Part shown: positions 32,936 to 46,000 of the stretch, one piece after another
How the letters are laid out: each line of letters begins with the position of its first letter
Position numbering within the stretch: position 1 is the first letter of the stretch
Assembly (NCBI GenBank): GCA_037893245.1
Contig: JBAIAA010000074.1
Coordinates: forward strand, 1,178,001 to 1,242,000
DNA: 64,000 bases
Direction: 5' to 3'
Source of the DNA: Crossaster papposus
Taxonomy: Eukaryota > Echinodermata > Asteroidea > Velatida > Solasteridae
Notes under the pieces: generated by a model
Databases searched by the model: none
What the model was told of the DNA's origin: nothing
What the model saw: only the letters and a program-made list of their open reading frames with translations
Program-made: the position numbers and the translations under genes

Positions 32936-33600
32936 TAATGTGGAGCCGGATTGGAATTCTCCCCCCACCAACCAACAACAACATTTTTGTGCGGGTTTTT
33001 GCCTTTCCCATAAATCAGAATTGGCCTTAAACAGTACTTTTCTTAAAGTTAATGTACACACATACCTAAGTATCAATGTTTTGTATTCCTGTAAATATCC
33101 TTGTACATCTGTAAATATTCTGTATTTTTGTGTAAAAAATTAATATATAAATCTGCTCGGGGAGGTTGTCAACATAGTATTTCGCAATGAACCCAGTCCA
33201 CATCGGGATATTTTTGGCCCGTTAGTACGTGCTGCATCATCCATAAACCATGAGGTAAAACGTGTGCCCGTACTTGTGAACGTCTGGCAGATTCAGATAT
33301 CTTCCACTTCAAGCCTTCTCTTTCTCGATGTGCAAGACACAGTGTTCAGTGGTTGTGCAGAAAAGGCCTGTTGGAGCTCGTGTCATAAAGTGTATCAGAC
33401 CATGACAAGGCGTTTGTTAATTGACAAAGTTATCGAATGCATAAAAAACTTGACTTTATTACGATAATTCGGAATCCTGGTGACCTTTGACAATTTCTTT
33501 AGTAGGTATGGCACAATTTGGAATTTTCTTAATTGACACACTTTGCTCCTACCACAGTGTAAGGTACACATTAAAACGTGTTTGTTTTATGGCACTTGAC
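32936..33600. other. No gene recognised
   Basis: Sequence between the LINE tail and the right arm of the foldback element; no exon-like segment. Confidence 0.4.
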
Positions 33601-34536
33601 ATTATGATTAAACGTGTAATTAGCACTAATTAAAGACCTTCTTAATTGAAATTTGCACTATATATATCATGTTCCTAAGCTTGTGATCAGTGATCGGTCT
33701 ATGATAAACTGTTATGCAAGTTGCACTCAACGTTATGATGAATAGTGTTTATTGATGATGACCTTTGACCCTTTCTTAATTGTGGATGGCACCACTTGAA
33801 ACTTTCTTAAGTGGCGGATTTTGCTTCAGCGAGGTGTCAGCTACACATTGACACTTGTTTCATCCTTGCACTCGTAATTATGATTAAACGTGTAATTAGC
33901 ACTAATTACATACCTTCTTAATTAGACTTTGCACTATATATCATGTTCTTAAGCTTGTGATCAGTGATCGGTCTATGATAACCTGTTGATATACACATAA
34001 ATGCAAGTTGCACTCAACCTTATAATATTGGTGTTTAATGACTTATGATGACCTTTGACCCTTTCTTAATTAGGGATGGCACCACTTGAAACTTTCTTAA
34101 GTGGCGGATTTTGCTCCAGCAAGGTGTCAGCTACGCATTGACACTTGTTTTATCTTTGCACTCAAAATTATGATTAAACGTGTAATTAGCACTAATTAAA
34201 GACCTTCTTAAGTGTACTTAGCACCAATTATATTGTTCTTAAGTATACAAATCCTATTCAGTACACGATAAACTTTCGACTCATGAAGAAATTATGTTTG
34301 CACTCAAGATTATGATTAAATCGAATTTTGGGGGGTCTGTCAGGGGCTCCCCCCACCCAACGCACCACTCGCCAAACTTAAGAAAACCCATTTTGCAGTT
34401 GTCCCAGTCACCCCTACATATCCCACGCTTCAAACCTTTTGCACTCAAAATTATGATTAAACCTGGCTGGGCTCCCGGACTATTATGCTATAAGTTGCGC
34501 TTGGTTCCCCTGGGTTTCTAAACTTCAAGTACCAAC

Positions 34537-34593
34537 CATGGAGAAATACAACCTACAAGGCTCCATGGAGGAATCTGCTCTTATTCCTCCATG
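34537..34593. repeat. CCATGGAGGAAT palindrome cluster
   Basis: ACCATGGAGAAATACAACC, CTCCATGGAGGAATCTGCTC and TTATTCCTCCATG form overlapping inverted repeats, as at 28911. Confidence 0.6.
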
Positions 34594-34682
34594 ATTGTAC
34601 TCGGCTATAGGGAATTTTCCAAACATCCGATAGCCATCAGACCCTACCTATTTACTCGCCCAGCCACCCGCGTGACCCTATT

Positions 34683-34870
34683 GGTTCAAGAGTTCATGTG
34701 CTTGTTTCCTTTTGCGATCGAGGATCGAAACACAAAAGAAAACAAAGGGAACAAAATATCCTCGAAGGACGGTTTCTTTGTCCTCGATCGCCAGGAATGA
34801 TAAGCGCTAAGCAATGGGGTTAGGTTTCAGTAAAAGAAAAAAGGAAAACACAATAGGGGATCCTCGGTCG
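34683..34870 (-). repeat. Interspersed repeat, inverted relative to 56440-56640
   Basis: GATCGAGGATCGAAACACAA, AAGAAAACAAAGGGAACAAA and CCTCGAAGGACGGTTTC here match TTGTGTTTCGATCCTCGATC and its neighbours at 56500-56600 in reverse complement. Confidence 0.75.
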
Positions 34871-34957
34871 TAATGGCAATTCACGAACTGTAGCACCAAA
34901 CCCTTTTCCGTTACACTATATAGGATTAAAACAAACAATGGGTTCCAATTACCAAAC

Positions 34958-35282
34958 AAGATACACCATTTGCAGATATCAAAAATATTTACTGGCGAAT
35001 TATTAAGAAATATCTTACTAATTTGAAAGTAAATAATGATTCTAGGCATCCAGCAAAATGATTGGGCTAGATATATCCCGTAATTATCCTGAACAATAGA
35101 ATTTTATAAATAAAAATTAGCGATCGCCGGACGGCGATCTCGAAAAAACAGAAATAACATAAGAATATTCTGCTCGACGCCGGTTGAAAACAAACAGGTT
35201 AGTTAAATGATAAAACACAACCCCCCAAATCTACCCATTCATGAATATTCCAGCAATTACCAATGGTGTATCCTACCTTTAA
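34958..35282. mobile_element. AAAGGTAGGATACACC-family MITE
   Basis: The left end is eroded (AAGATACACCATTTGCAGATA); the right end CCAATGGTGTATCCTACCTTT + TTAA is intact. Family landmarks GGCATCCAGCAAAATGATTG and CGACGCCGGTTGAAAACAAA are present. Confidence 0.85.
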
Positions 35283-36110
35283 TTAACACTACCTTTTTCA
35301 CAAGGCCGAATTAGTATTTTCACCATAATTCTTATCACTGACTCACTGTAATTAATTATGAATATTAAAACCACCACCCCCTGGTTATTCACAATAACTT
35401 GGGTATTATCATTTATCTCTCATAATATTTAATCAAAACTTCATTCTAATCTTAGTCATTTGCATAATATTCTTTCTACATTACGTTCAGGCTATTATAC
35501 ATGTACATTTGAGCCATATTATATATGGCTCTATCACCATCATTGCCATGCCAAACTGCATGAACGAAGCCATTGGAGACAAAGCTGAGATTTGGAAAAC
35601 GGTCGCATGCACTGATATGCTCCGCATGTTGCGCATGTTGTGCATGCACTCGATGGACCATTAAAATTGTCTGGCGCCCTCTGTTGATAGATCGTCGAAA
35701 TGAAGTCGAGAAGGCGCGAAGGCTAGGATCAGGAGAGTTGATTAATTACACTGGTTAATTTCTCAGGTACAGTGTATAAAATAAAAATAAACCCAAAAGT
35801 ACAAAGGAAAAAAGAAAGGAAAAGGGGCTTTTCAACTTAAGTCAAATATAATATTTTATAGTATAAGAAGAAGGTCAGAAAAAACCCTAATAAAGGTCAA
35901 GAAATGTTTTTCAATTTTTTTTAAGTGGAGTTGGACTCTTTTTTTTTCACCGCAACAATTACAAAATTATATCAAAAGTCACCTGTATATTTCTAAACAC
36001 AAAACAAAATCTAACTGAATTCTAAGTAATGTTTATTGAGCCCGAAAGATATCTTTTCGACTCATAAAGATAGTCCAATTTGCCCTAAAATGTGTCGGAG
36101 ATTCTTGGCA
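35283..36110. other. Intergenic, 5' of GLYR1
   Basis: No gene is seen. A short hairpin GAGCCATATTATATATGGCTC is at 35511-35531. GGCGCCCTCTGTTG-type words occur at about 35671 and again near 36130, close to the start of GLYR1. Confidence 0.4.
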
Positions 36111-36202
36111 GAAAATTCGACCACATGCAAACTACAGAGGGCGCTCGACACCCACGCCGCAAAGTTGAAAAAAAATATGAAAACCTTCACTTCGCGTGCA
36201 AA

Positions 36203-39200
36203 ATGGCGGACGATCAGGACCAGACCGCTTGTGCAGCTGACGAGCAACCCAATTCTCCCAACGAGAAGGCTGATAATGAGGCTGAAAAGCGCGAATTCAT
36301 GCTCGGAGAACACGTGTGGTAAACGGTCACATTCTTGACGAGGCTTTGCCTACAAATGGTGTCATTATTTTTGGCTTTTGAATTTGTTGCTTATGACTTT
36401 ATTATGTGTTCATTGTTTTCATTCAATCCGTGGAATTGTGGGACTCCACCACAGTCTTATAATATAAGCCACTTTGGAGTTCCGACTGCGCATGTGCACA
36501 ACAAGATTCAACAATTTTTCTCAAGGAGGTCAAGTGATACAAACACGGCAGACAAATGCACACAAGGCTATGGGGGACGTGGTAACCAAATCCGCTTTTT
36601 TTACATTTTCTTGTGAAATTGAAAAAAATAAATAATATTTGTTCGAACAAATGTTTGGCCACACAAAGCGGCTGAAAACACCAAAACGTAAACAAAAATA
36701 TGTTACTTAGTAACTTTAAAACACGACGATCTCTTGAAATTTGCTGGTACCCCGCTATGCTTTTGCACGCAATCGATGAAATGTTTATATCGAAAGAAAA
36801 ATCGTCAAATCTTCATGTGCGCATGTGCAGTTGGAATACCAAATTGGCTTATTAATATATCACACACACTACACAGTCACAGAACATAGGATACCACATT
36901 GGTAATTGCTTGAATTATCAGGAATGGGTGAATTTGTTTAATTTTAAAGTAATTATCGTTTTACTAACCATTCCGAAGATGATGGATGCCGAGAATAAAA
37001 GCAAGAAAAACGGCGTTAATTTTCAACAGGCATGACCGGCGTCGAGCAGTTCTTCTTGTTTTTCTTGTATTTTTTATAAAATTTAGTTTTTCTAAACAAT
37101 TACAAGATATTTAGCGCAATCATTTTTGATGGATGCCTAGTTCTAGAATCATTATTTACCTACCAAAAATTAAGATATTTCAGTACAAATTGTCCATATA
37201 AATCTGCAAATGGTGTATCCACCTAGTCCGCTTTACCAAGTTTAAGAATCAACTGAATCATGCACCAAATTTCACCAAATTACAATTTTTTCTTGCACCA
37301 TAACACTTATTTCGACCAACACTTGTGACCGGTCCTACTATTCACCGACAACACCCGACAACACGCACAGCACCGACAACACACCGACAACAAATCCAAA
37401 ACATAACCTATATTGACCAAAAAGGTATAGCACTGTAATATACACGATACAAAAGAGTGTCATTGTGCTTGAGGTTACATTTCTTTTGTAAAAATGATGT
37501 TTTTTTCACGCGAAAAAAATATCTCTAACCAGCTTGGTCGTTGGCCGCCATCTTGCCTTCACGCGGAGTTGGCTTATACCATTTTATGTACGGGTGTGCA
37601 GAAAATGAACTTATCATGTCATACACAACAGAGGGCGCCCTGTACGGTTTTATGCTGAATTAAAGTTAGTTATTATTATTATTATTATTAATTTCTGGTA
37701 ATGAAACCAAGGATCCTTCAAAAGCGCTCAAGGCACTGTAGCTCGTAAGCCAGAAGAAACCCGTAGACAGAGGCTGTGTCAGCCAGGAACACCGGGGCAA
37801 ACCCCTTCTCTTAGCGATAAGTGTTCTGGGTTCTTTTACGTGCATTATACAATTTTATAATGTTATAATGGGAAAGATAATACACACATTATAAATTATA
37901 CAACACACGGGACCTACAACTTTACGTCCCATCCGAAGGACGAAGCAATAGTGGTTTAATTGCCTTGCTTTGTTGAAATGGAACGTGAGTTTTGATATGA
38001 CTTAATTGGCCTACTACATGTAATATGATTTTTTTCTAAGTAATATGGGGAGACAACATTATTATCCTAGTAGGCCATGTCATATCAAAACTCGCCTTTC
38101 AATCCAACTAACTTTAATTAGCATAAAACCGTACAGGGCGCCCTCTGTTGTGTATGACATGATAAGTTCATTTTCTGCACACCCGTACATAAAATGGTAT
38201 AAGCCAACTCCGCGTGAAGGCAAGATGGCGGCCAACGACCGTGTTGGTTAGAAAAAAAAATTCGCGTGAATAAAACATTATTTTTACAAAAGAAATGTAA
38301 CCTCAAGCACAATGACACTCTTTTGTATCGTGTATATTACAGTGCTATACCTTTTGGGTCAATATAGGTTATGTTTTGGATGTGTTGTCGGTGTGTTGTC
38401 GGTGAATAGTAGGACCCCTTGTGACTCTGATACCCGAAGGGTATTCCTTTTCACTTTTCTTAAATATAACCCTAATCCATTTTACCTCTACAGCTTTTTA
38501 TCTAAAAAGGGAGAAACCTTGTGTAAACGTGGGCAAGTCCAGTCCGAGTAACTAGGACCCTACTTATCGCTTTTTTAACATCTGGACATGATCTGGCGAT
38601 AGTAGGGTCCTAGGGAGTTCCATTGTTTTTTTGTACATTTAAATCAAAATGCCACTTATTCCAAATGTTTGCCCAAAAAAACCATCAGATTTCACTCTCA
38701 AAACGGCCACAAAAGTACTCGATAAGCCATCTGAGATACAAGTACACATCGACGATTAAGATTGTGGTACTAAGGTTTACTTACGATTCTGATAAAAAGC
38801 TGTACTGTACCGTTTCCGTGTACCGGCGACTGTTTCCTGAAGGAAACCAACACGCATCGCATACCACAAACGTCACCGGTACACGGGAACGCTACAGTAC
38901 AGCGACACGGCAGTATGCAAAGTGTCAGAGGCGGCGTGCGAAATTAAGCTGGAAATTTATCCGAATGGGCTCGGGCGACGCGAGTGATGATGAGGTGTGT
39001 GATGACTGCGCGATCATGTTATCGTGTATATGAATGGGGCCGGCGTAATCTCGTACGGCCTGTGCCAAAATTGCCGGACAGCGATGCTCCACTTTCACGA
39101 TGTCATTTGGACCGGTTTATTTGAAGCAATCATTCTGGAAATCGAAAAAACACAGGGTTTGATTCTATTAACTCAAAAATGAAACACAACTATAACAAAA

Positions 39201-39976
39201 AAAAATAAACAATGAGGTTTGGGTGGCGACTATAGTCACAGACGTTAGGGGTGATTAGGCTAAATGGCAAATGAACAATGAATAGCTTTAACACAGTTCA
39301 TTTTTAATAATTTGCCACTGAAAGTTAAATTGAGACTTAATTTACAATGTCAGACTTGATTTGCAAATGTGGAAAAAACAGTGAAAATGTAACATTAATT
39401 AACCAGTTCGCGATGGGATTATTTTAACATCACCGTGCCGACCCGCGGGATAATTTTTAACAAAACTCGATCCGAGGCGGGTTAAGGGCACGCCGATAGT
39501 ACCGGGAAGCACACCCACGCATTTCCGGCCTTGCTCGCTGCTGACAGACTTTTCCGGCCTTGCTCGAGGCGTGTTTATGCGTCATCTGCTTTTAATCTGG
39601 GGAAAACTTTGCGTTTAAATATACATCTTTCGGTGCGAACTGGTTAACAGTGCGAACTGGCCCTAATTTTGTTTTTAAACAAATCATACCCCCATAGAGA
39701 AATGTTTACCTACCAAACCACAGTTATGGGAAACAATTTTCTTGTTTTCTTGACCATGACAAATTTATACCTAATCTATATTTACATTTTGTAATTTGTC
39801 TTTATTACAGGGCCAAGCTCAGCAGCTTTCCTCATTGGCCAGGACGGGTGAGTACTTGATTTTTGTGTCAGCGACGATTTTATTCCATTTTATCCAAAAT
39901 CTTCTATACTTTCAGAACTGTAAGGTTTTTATTAACCTTACACGGTCATACTAATCACAGACAGTGGCAGATGGAA

Positions 39977-40007
<31 letters not shown>

Positions 40008-43000
40008 GGGGAGGCTTGTGAAGGTTGAAACCCCCCTCTCTCCCCTTCTTGGGCTTTTAAAAACTAAATTACAAAAGAGGTATCGAACTGTAATACATAC
40101 GATATAAAAGAGTCACTGAAAACTGAAAATTTTCTCTATTAAACAGAAAACAGACAATTTATCAACAGTTAATTTACTCATACTTTTCTGATATTGTTAC
40201 TTGATTGTTCCTAGTGCTGGGACTCAAAACCGAATATTCGGTTATTCGAATGTGCTTCCACAAACCGGTTTGGAATTTGGAAACCGAATATTCGAAAAAA
40301 AAAGAAAAATAATAAATAAAAAAAAGGAAATGCTTTTTTTACGATTTCTGGGCAGAAAATAAAAAAATGTTGTTCAGTTTGGAATTCTGATTTGAATTGG
40401 TTCCGTGGACGATCGCTCAAGCGCGGCGAAGTTAATGAGCAAGGCTGGCTGTGCGCCATTGTCATCGATTCAATGGTTACGTGAATAAACACGAGCCACT
40501 AGATAAACTCATGAATACAGTCAGCTGGTACGCGGAAAGACGTTCTGTTTGAAGTAGCTGATAGCACGTATTGGAGAACGCAACTTCCATGTCACTTAAT
40601 TCATTAAAATCACTTTTATAAAAAAAAATTAAATAAAAAAAAATTTAAAAAAATCCAAAAATAAAAAAATAAAAAATAATACATTTTTGGATTTTGTAAA
40701 CCGATTAACGAATTCGGAGGATCGATTATTCGATATTTTCAAATTCGGTTATTCGGTTTTGAAAACCTCCGATTTGTCCCAGCACTAATATTTGTTCCTC
40801 CCTTGTGAGTGAAATACCAAGACTTGTGCTTTCCAAAAAAGAGTTTGCTTTTATGTTTAAAAAAAAAGTTTCAGTAGCTTAACCTGTTGTTCATGCAAGG
40901 ATGACACTAGATTATTTATTACAAATGGGTTGAAAATCAATAATGATGTTGAAATTAGACTTAAAGGTAGGATACACCATTGGTAATTATCATGAATAGG
41001 TGGATTTTTGGGGGTTGTATTTTATAGTAAATATCGTTTAACTGACCTGTTCAAAGTTTTACAATCATAGATGCTGAGAAAAGAAAGAAAAACAGCGTTC
41101 GTTTTCAACCGCTGTCGAGCAGTGATTCTTATGTTGTTCTTGTTTTTTTGCGCGATTGCTGTCCTTTTTTAAACTCTCGTAGAGGAAGGGTTATTAACCA
41201 GTTCGCGCCGGGATTATTTTTACATCGCCGAGCCGACGGGCGGGATTATTTTTAACGAAACTCGATCCGAAGCGTGTTCAGGCCGATAGTGCTGGGTAGC
41301 ACACCCACGCACTTCCGGCCTTGCGCGCTGCTGACATACATTTCCGAACTTGAACTTGGCGTATTTATTCGTCATCCGTTTTGAATTTGGGGAAATTTTT
41401 GCGTTTATATACGTCATCCGGCGCGAACTGGTTAAAGACAGATAAAATGAAAATAAACCAGGATTTTCTATTGGTATCATAAACAAACATTTTCGCTTTT
41501 AGTTTTACAGACATTCTCAATGTTTTTTACAGATTGTCAAACCATGGAAACATGTGAAAAAGCCGCCGGGAAAAAAGCTGACTTATTTTGTGTTCTTCTT
41601 TGGCACTGAAGATCAGTAAGTGAAACTTTTCTGTTTTCCGTTTCGATTAACCAGTTTGGCCAGGATTATTTTAACATTGACCGGGATCATGTTTTTCACG
41701 AACCTCGATCCGAGACGGGTTCAGGCCGGCATCTGTGGGTAGCACACCCTGATATTTCCAGCCTCGCTCACTGCGAGCCGGTCGCTGATAGATATTTCCA
41801 GCCTTGCTCGTGACATGTTTATTTGCATCCATTTTTAGTTCAGGAAAAATTGTGCGCGTATACCCATCTTCTAATGTGAGCTGGTTATAACTTCCCCCTC
41901 ACCATAAGGCACGTTTGCTAGCATAAATCCTGAATCCTTTAGAATCCTCCAACTGCACCCATGTAAAAATGGAATTCAGTCTCAATCTGCCAAAAATCAT
42001 CCCATTAACAGTCGCTGGTAATACGCCAGTAATATCCCAAAGCCGAGGGGAGAATTTTAAGTAAAATCTAGGCCTGAATGTACATGTATGCATAGCTAAG
42101 TATAAAGAAAACAAAGTTCGGCCCAAGACCCGGACACATTGCATGTTTGTCACACAGCCCAATCCTACATTATTCAAAGAGGATTGTTGAGGATTTGGAA
42201 AGGTTACAGTAAAAATAATGTTTTAGAATGTTACTAAATGAAAGCTTACCCATGTATTTCAATGAATGAAAACCATAAGAATGCACATATTTCTGATATT
42301 ACTCAAGATTTGCATATTTTTTTGTATGCGTGTCCACCAACACCACACACCTTATTTACGGCGAAGCCATTTCTTGATCACATACGCGATTTTATCGAGA
42401 TATAATGTCTGCGTATTTGTAGACGCGTATAAATCAACGATCGCGAATCCATTAAGCGACAAAGTCGGGCATCTTATCGCCTTAATGATTTACAAACGTT
42501 GCGCAACCGTTGTTCACTGTTTTGTTTATTTACACGCACACGCGTGCGACATTTTGACAAAATCAAGGCCTTATAAACTGTTGAATATTCAAGGTGCCAG
42601 ACTATTTATGTGTTCTAATGCGTTCTAATTATGCGTTTTAATTTTGTTTGTTAAATGTGGCATAAAACATTAGCGTATCATTAATCGCAAATTTGACATT
42701 CATTAGAACAAACCAGTATTAATTTGTAATAAAAACCTAGGAGAGTTGGTCGAGACTCGATCTTGTGGAGGGCATTATTTTGCAGTAATGGCCCTGGCTT
42801 TCTAAAATTGAGGCAAATTCACTGTTTATTCCTTAAATAAAAAGGTATTTATTAAATAGATAACGTACCAGGTTGGGGGATAACCGCTAGTATGGACCTC
42901 GCCTTCGGCTCAGTCCATTACTATCGGTCATCGCCCAACCGGTCCGTTATCATGCAGTAATGACCGGGTTCTCACCTTGTTATGCCCTAAGTAATTAAAT

Positions 43001-46000
43001 TTAAATTTATTTCATTACTTTCATTTATATTTTCAAGTTACAAAAATGAAGATTTTACTTCAGTATTAATTTAAGATAGCCGACCCATGAATAAGGTGTA
43101 TTCACTTTATCCTTTGAGCTCAAACAATGTGTTCATTTTGCTGAACAGTTACATTAATTTTTGGTGCCTGTATAGCACTTGTCTTATTCTCAACCACTTA
43201 TTGAGAAAAAGATATGGTTAAAAACCCTGCCACACGCAGCAATATGTACCGATTGTCAAAATGACAACCCTTCCCAGTGCAGTGATTCATCAGGTCACAA
43301 AATCTTAAGTCCAAACTGCCTCAGAGTTTGTGGTCACCCAACGCAGCAGGATCCATCACTGGCATTGCTCAATGGGGATAACATGCATATAAAGACTTCA
43401 AAAGCAAAAGCCGCCAAACGCCACTTCCATGAAAAATAAGATAACGATATCAAATGAAAGCTCTCAATTACAGGATATCTAGCGCAATCATTTTGCTGGA
43501 TGCCTACAATCATTATTTACTTTCAAATAAATAAGATATTTCCGAATAATTTGGTAGTAAGATTTTTTGATATCATGAAACTGTGAAATTTGTGAACCTG
43601 AATATAGAAATTGCTAATACAAATTGCTAATTTGAAACAAAAGATGCCAGGTAAACTTTGAGGCTTTTGCATCTGAAGTGTTTACATGTAGCTCTTATTA
43701 GTAGTCTTGGACTCGGCCGTTATGCACCAGTGTTGACTGCTGAATGCATCAAAGTGTAGCAGACTTCCACCTGATGCACTGTGCTGCACTTGGCAGGGTT
43801 AGGATTAACTCTAACCAGAGTTGTATTCGAGTCCCTGCAAGTCCCTGCAACTCCATCACAAGTCCTTCAGTCTCAAGTCAAGTCACTAGCTATTCAAATG
43901 AACTGTTAACAAAAGCAATCCTTTGTCATTGTCATTGTTACTTGGGACTGGCTTTATGAAATGACTTGTGACTGGACTTGTGACTGGACCTGTGACTGGA
44001 CCTGTGACTGGACCTGTGACTGGACCTGTGACTGGACCTGTGACTGGACCTGTGACTGGACCTGTGACTGGACCTGTGACTGGACCTGTGACTGGACCTG
44101 TGACTGGACCTGTGACTGGACCTGTGACTGGACCTGTGACTGGACCTGTGACTGGACCTGTGACTGGACCTGTGACTGGACCTGTGACTGGACCTGTGAC
44201 TGGACCTGTGACTGTGACTCTAAAACAACACTGACTCTAACCCTCTAATGGTTCCTAGGACATGCCTGCTAAGTCCAACAGAGTCTAAAAGTGATTTACT
44301 TTTGTACTTTACTGCTCAATCCAACACAGTCCAACTCACCAAGTTGTTGGGTCCTGAAGTCAACATATAATGACTTGCCTGCTAAATCCAACAGGATTCA
44401 AATGTGTCTTCTTTGTTTGTTGGCTGTTGGATCCAACAGAGTCCAACTTGGCGCTATTTACCAGTATCTCAACAGATTGCAATTCTGAATGCGTTCTGGA
44501 ATATATCAAATGACCTGCCTGCTAAATCCAACAGGTTCCAACTGAAATGTCACCTGGTTGGATCCTGTTGGCTTTAGCAGGGTTAGGGTTAAATCGTAAA
44601 ACTTTTACATGTAAATATTAGAGAAATACACTAAACCTGGACACATCTTAGTGCAAGTCAGTCAATTCGGTGTACTGTAGTTATGGGCTCCATGCCTGAA
44701 CAAGACGAGACAATTTCTAATATCTTTTGAATGCCCCATGGAAGGGATAGACCATGTGTGGATTCAAGAGTGCGCGCCTACAGCAGAAACTACACACGAC
44801 TAATTACGCTGCCGGCAACTCTCTCTTTCTTGCGGTTGAGAGGGGGGAGGGGGAGGGGGGCAGGCAGTGCACGAAGGCCCACGCCGAGACCCTTTAGAGA
44901 CATTAATTTGGTGTCGTTTGTTTCAGTGCCTGGGTAAGAGCGGAGAACCTGTGCTCCTACATTGAGCACAAGGAGCGTCTGTGCAAAGCGGCCAAGGGTC
45001 AGAAATTCAAGAAGGCGATGGATTCCATCGAAGAGGCCATTAGTCAGGAAGAAAATAAGGTGAGACCAGGCAGCAATAGACTTTTAATGTCAGGAACCGA
45101 TTCTAGATTATAGAACCGAGTACCCGTAATCAACTTTACAAACTGCGTATAGTAACTTTTCAGATGATGAAAGCAAAAGGTTTTGAATGTCATTTGTTGG
45201 GAATTTGTTTAATGAAATCAGGCTATGTAGGAAAACAATGTATGTAAATGTATACATGAATGCATACGTACAATGTGTCATTTTATTTAAAGTTTCGAAA
45301 AAAACTGTGTTATACATGTATATGAAAATTTGAAGCCCAATTCCAATCAAACTTGGGTCATGGATGCAATAATGTCACCTTCATATTGTTGTTGTGTCAA
45401 AGTTAAAGTACTAATGTCAAAAGTCATTTGAGGTAAAGTTCTGAAAAAGGCTGAACTTGAAATATGTGTGTCTCATTTGAAAATTTGAGGTTCAATTACA
45501 ATCAAACTTGGGTCATGAATGCAATATTGTAACCTTTATATGATGTTCCGGTCAAAGATCAAGTACTACTAAGGTCGAAGTTCATTTGAGGTCAAGTTGT
45601 AAAACCAACTGGAATTGTAAAATTTGTTTTATTTGAAAGCTTGAGGTCCAATTGTAATCAAACTTGGGTCATGTGTGCTATGGTGTAACCTTCATATGGA
45701 TGGTCATGTCTAAGGTCAAGTACTAAGGTCAAAGGTCATTTTCAGGCAAATGCAAGCGAGACACGTGGCTCAATAACCATCCTTGTTTAAATTGACGACG
45801 CTCTCGGATTTGCAGTTTACATCTTTAAGCAAAGCTCACTGTAAACACTTCTATCTTGCTGTATTAGCTCACTGATGTGGCAGTATTATAGTGTGGTCCT
45901 TTATGCTTTAAGCTGAAAAGGAACTTCTGAGATATATATTTTGGGGTAGTTTCTTTAAAGGATACCCGTTTGTTTTTTGTATTCGGGTACCCGGTTCCCA

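Larger units (their letters stand above)
29779..34482. mobile_element. Giant foldback element (4.7 kb) with roughly 0.8-kb inverted arms
   Basis: The left end TAGTCCGGGAGCCCAGCCAG and the right end CTGGCTGGGCTCCCGGACTA are inverted; TTAT flanks both. The arms (to about 30590, and from about 33600) are built of a repeated unit of about 300 bp: TTTAATCATAATT..GAGTGCAA, AAACAAGTGTCAATGTGTAG, GACACCTTGCTGGAGCAAAA, CCGCCACTTAAGAAAGTTT and AAGAAAGGGTCAAAGGTCA. The unit is present about twice per arm (the inner copy in the right arm is shorter). The middle holds a dead LINE which itself contains two MITEs. No transposase is recognised. Confidence 0.85.

Noticed and set aside
37560-38250. GCCGCCATCTTGCC words resembling a first exon of a host gene
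   Set aside because: They occur in both arms of the foldback element as inverted copies, so they are element sequence; possible capture is noted as a finding only.
40211-40492. Minus-strand 93-codon frame
   Set aside because: It covers the left half of the hAT-like MITE, with poly-K/F encoded by A/T runs.
43961-44248. Two long repetitive open frames (Thr-Cys-Asp-Trp and Thr-Gly-Pro-Val repeats)
   Set aside because: They are by-products of the 12-bp minisatellite, whose unit is a multiple of three and has no stop in these frames.
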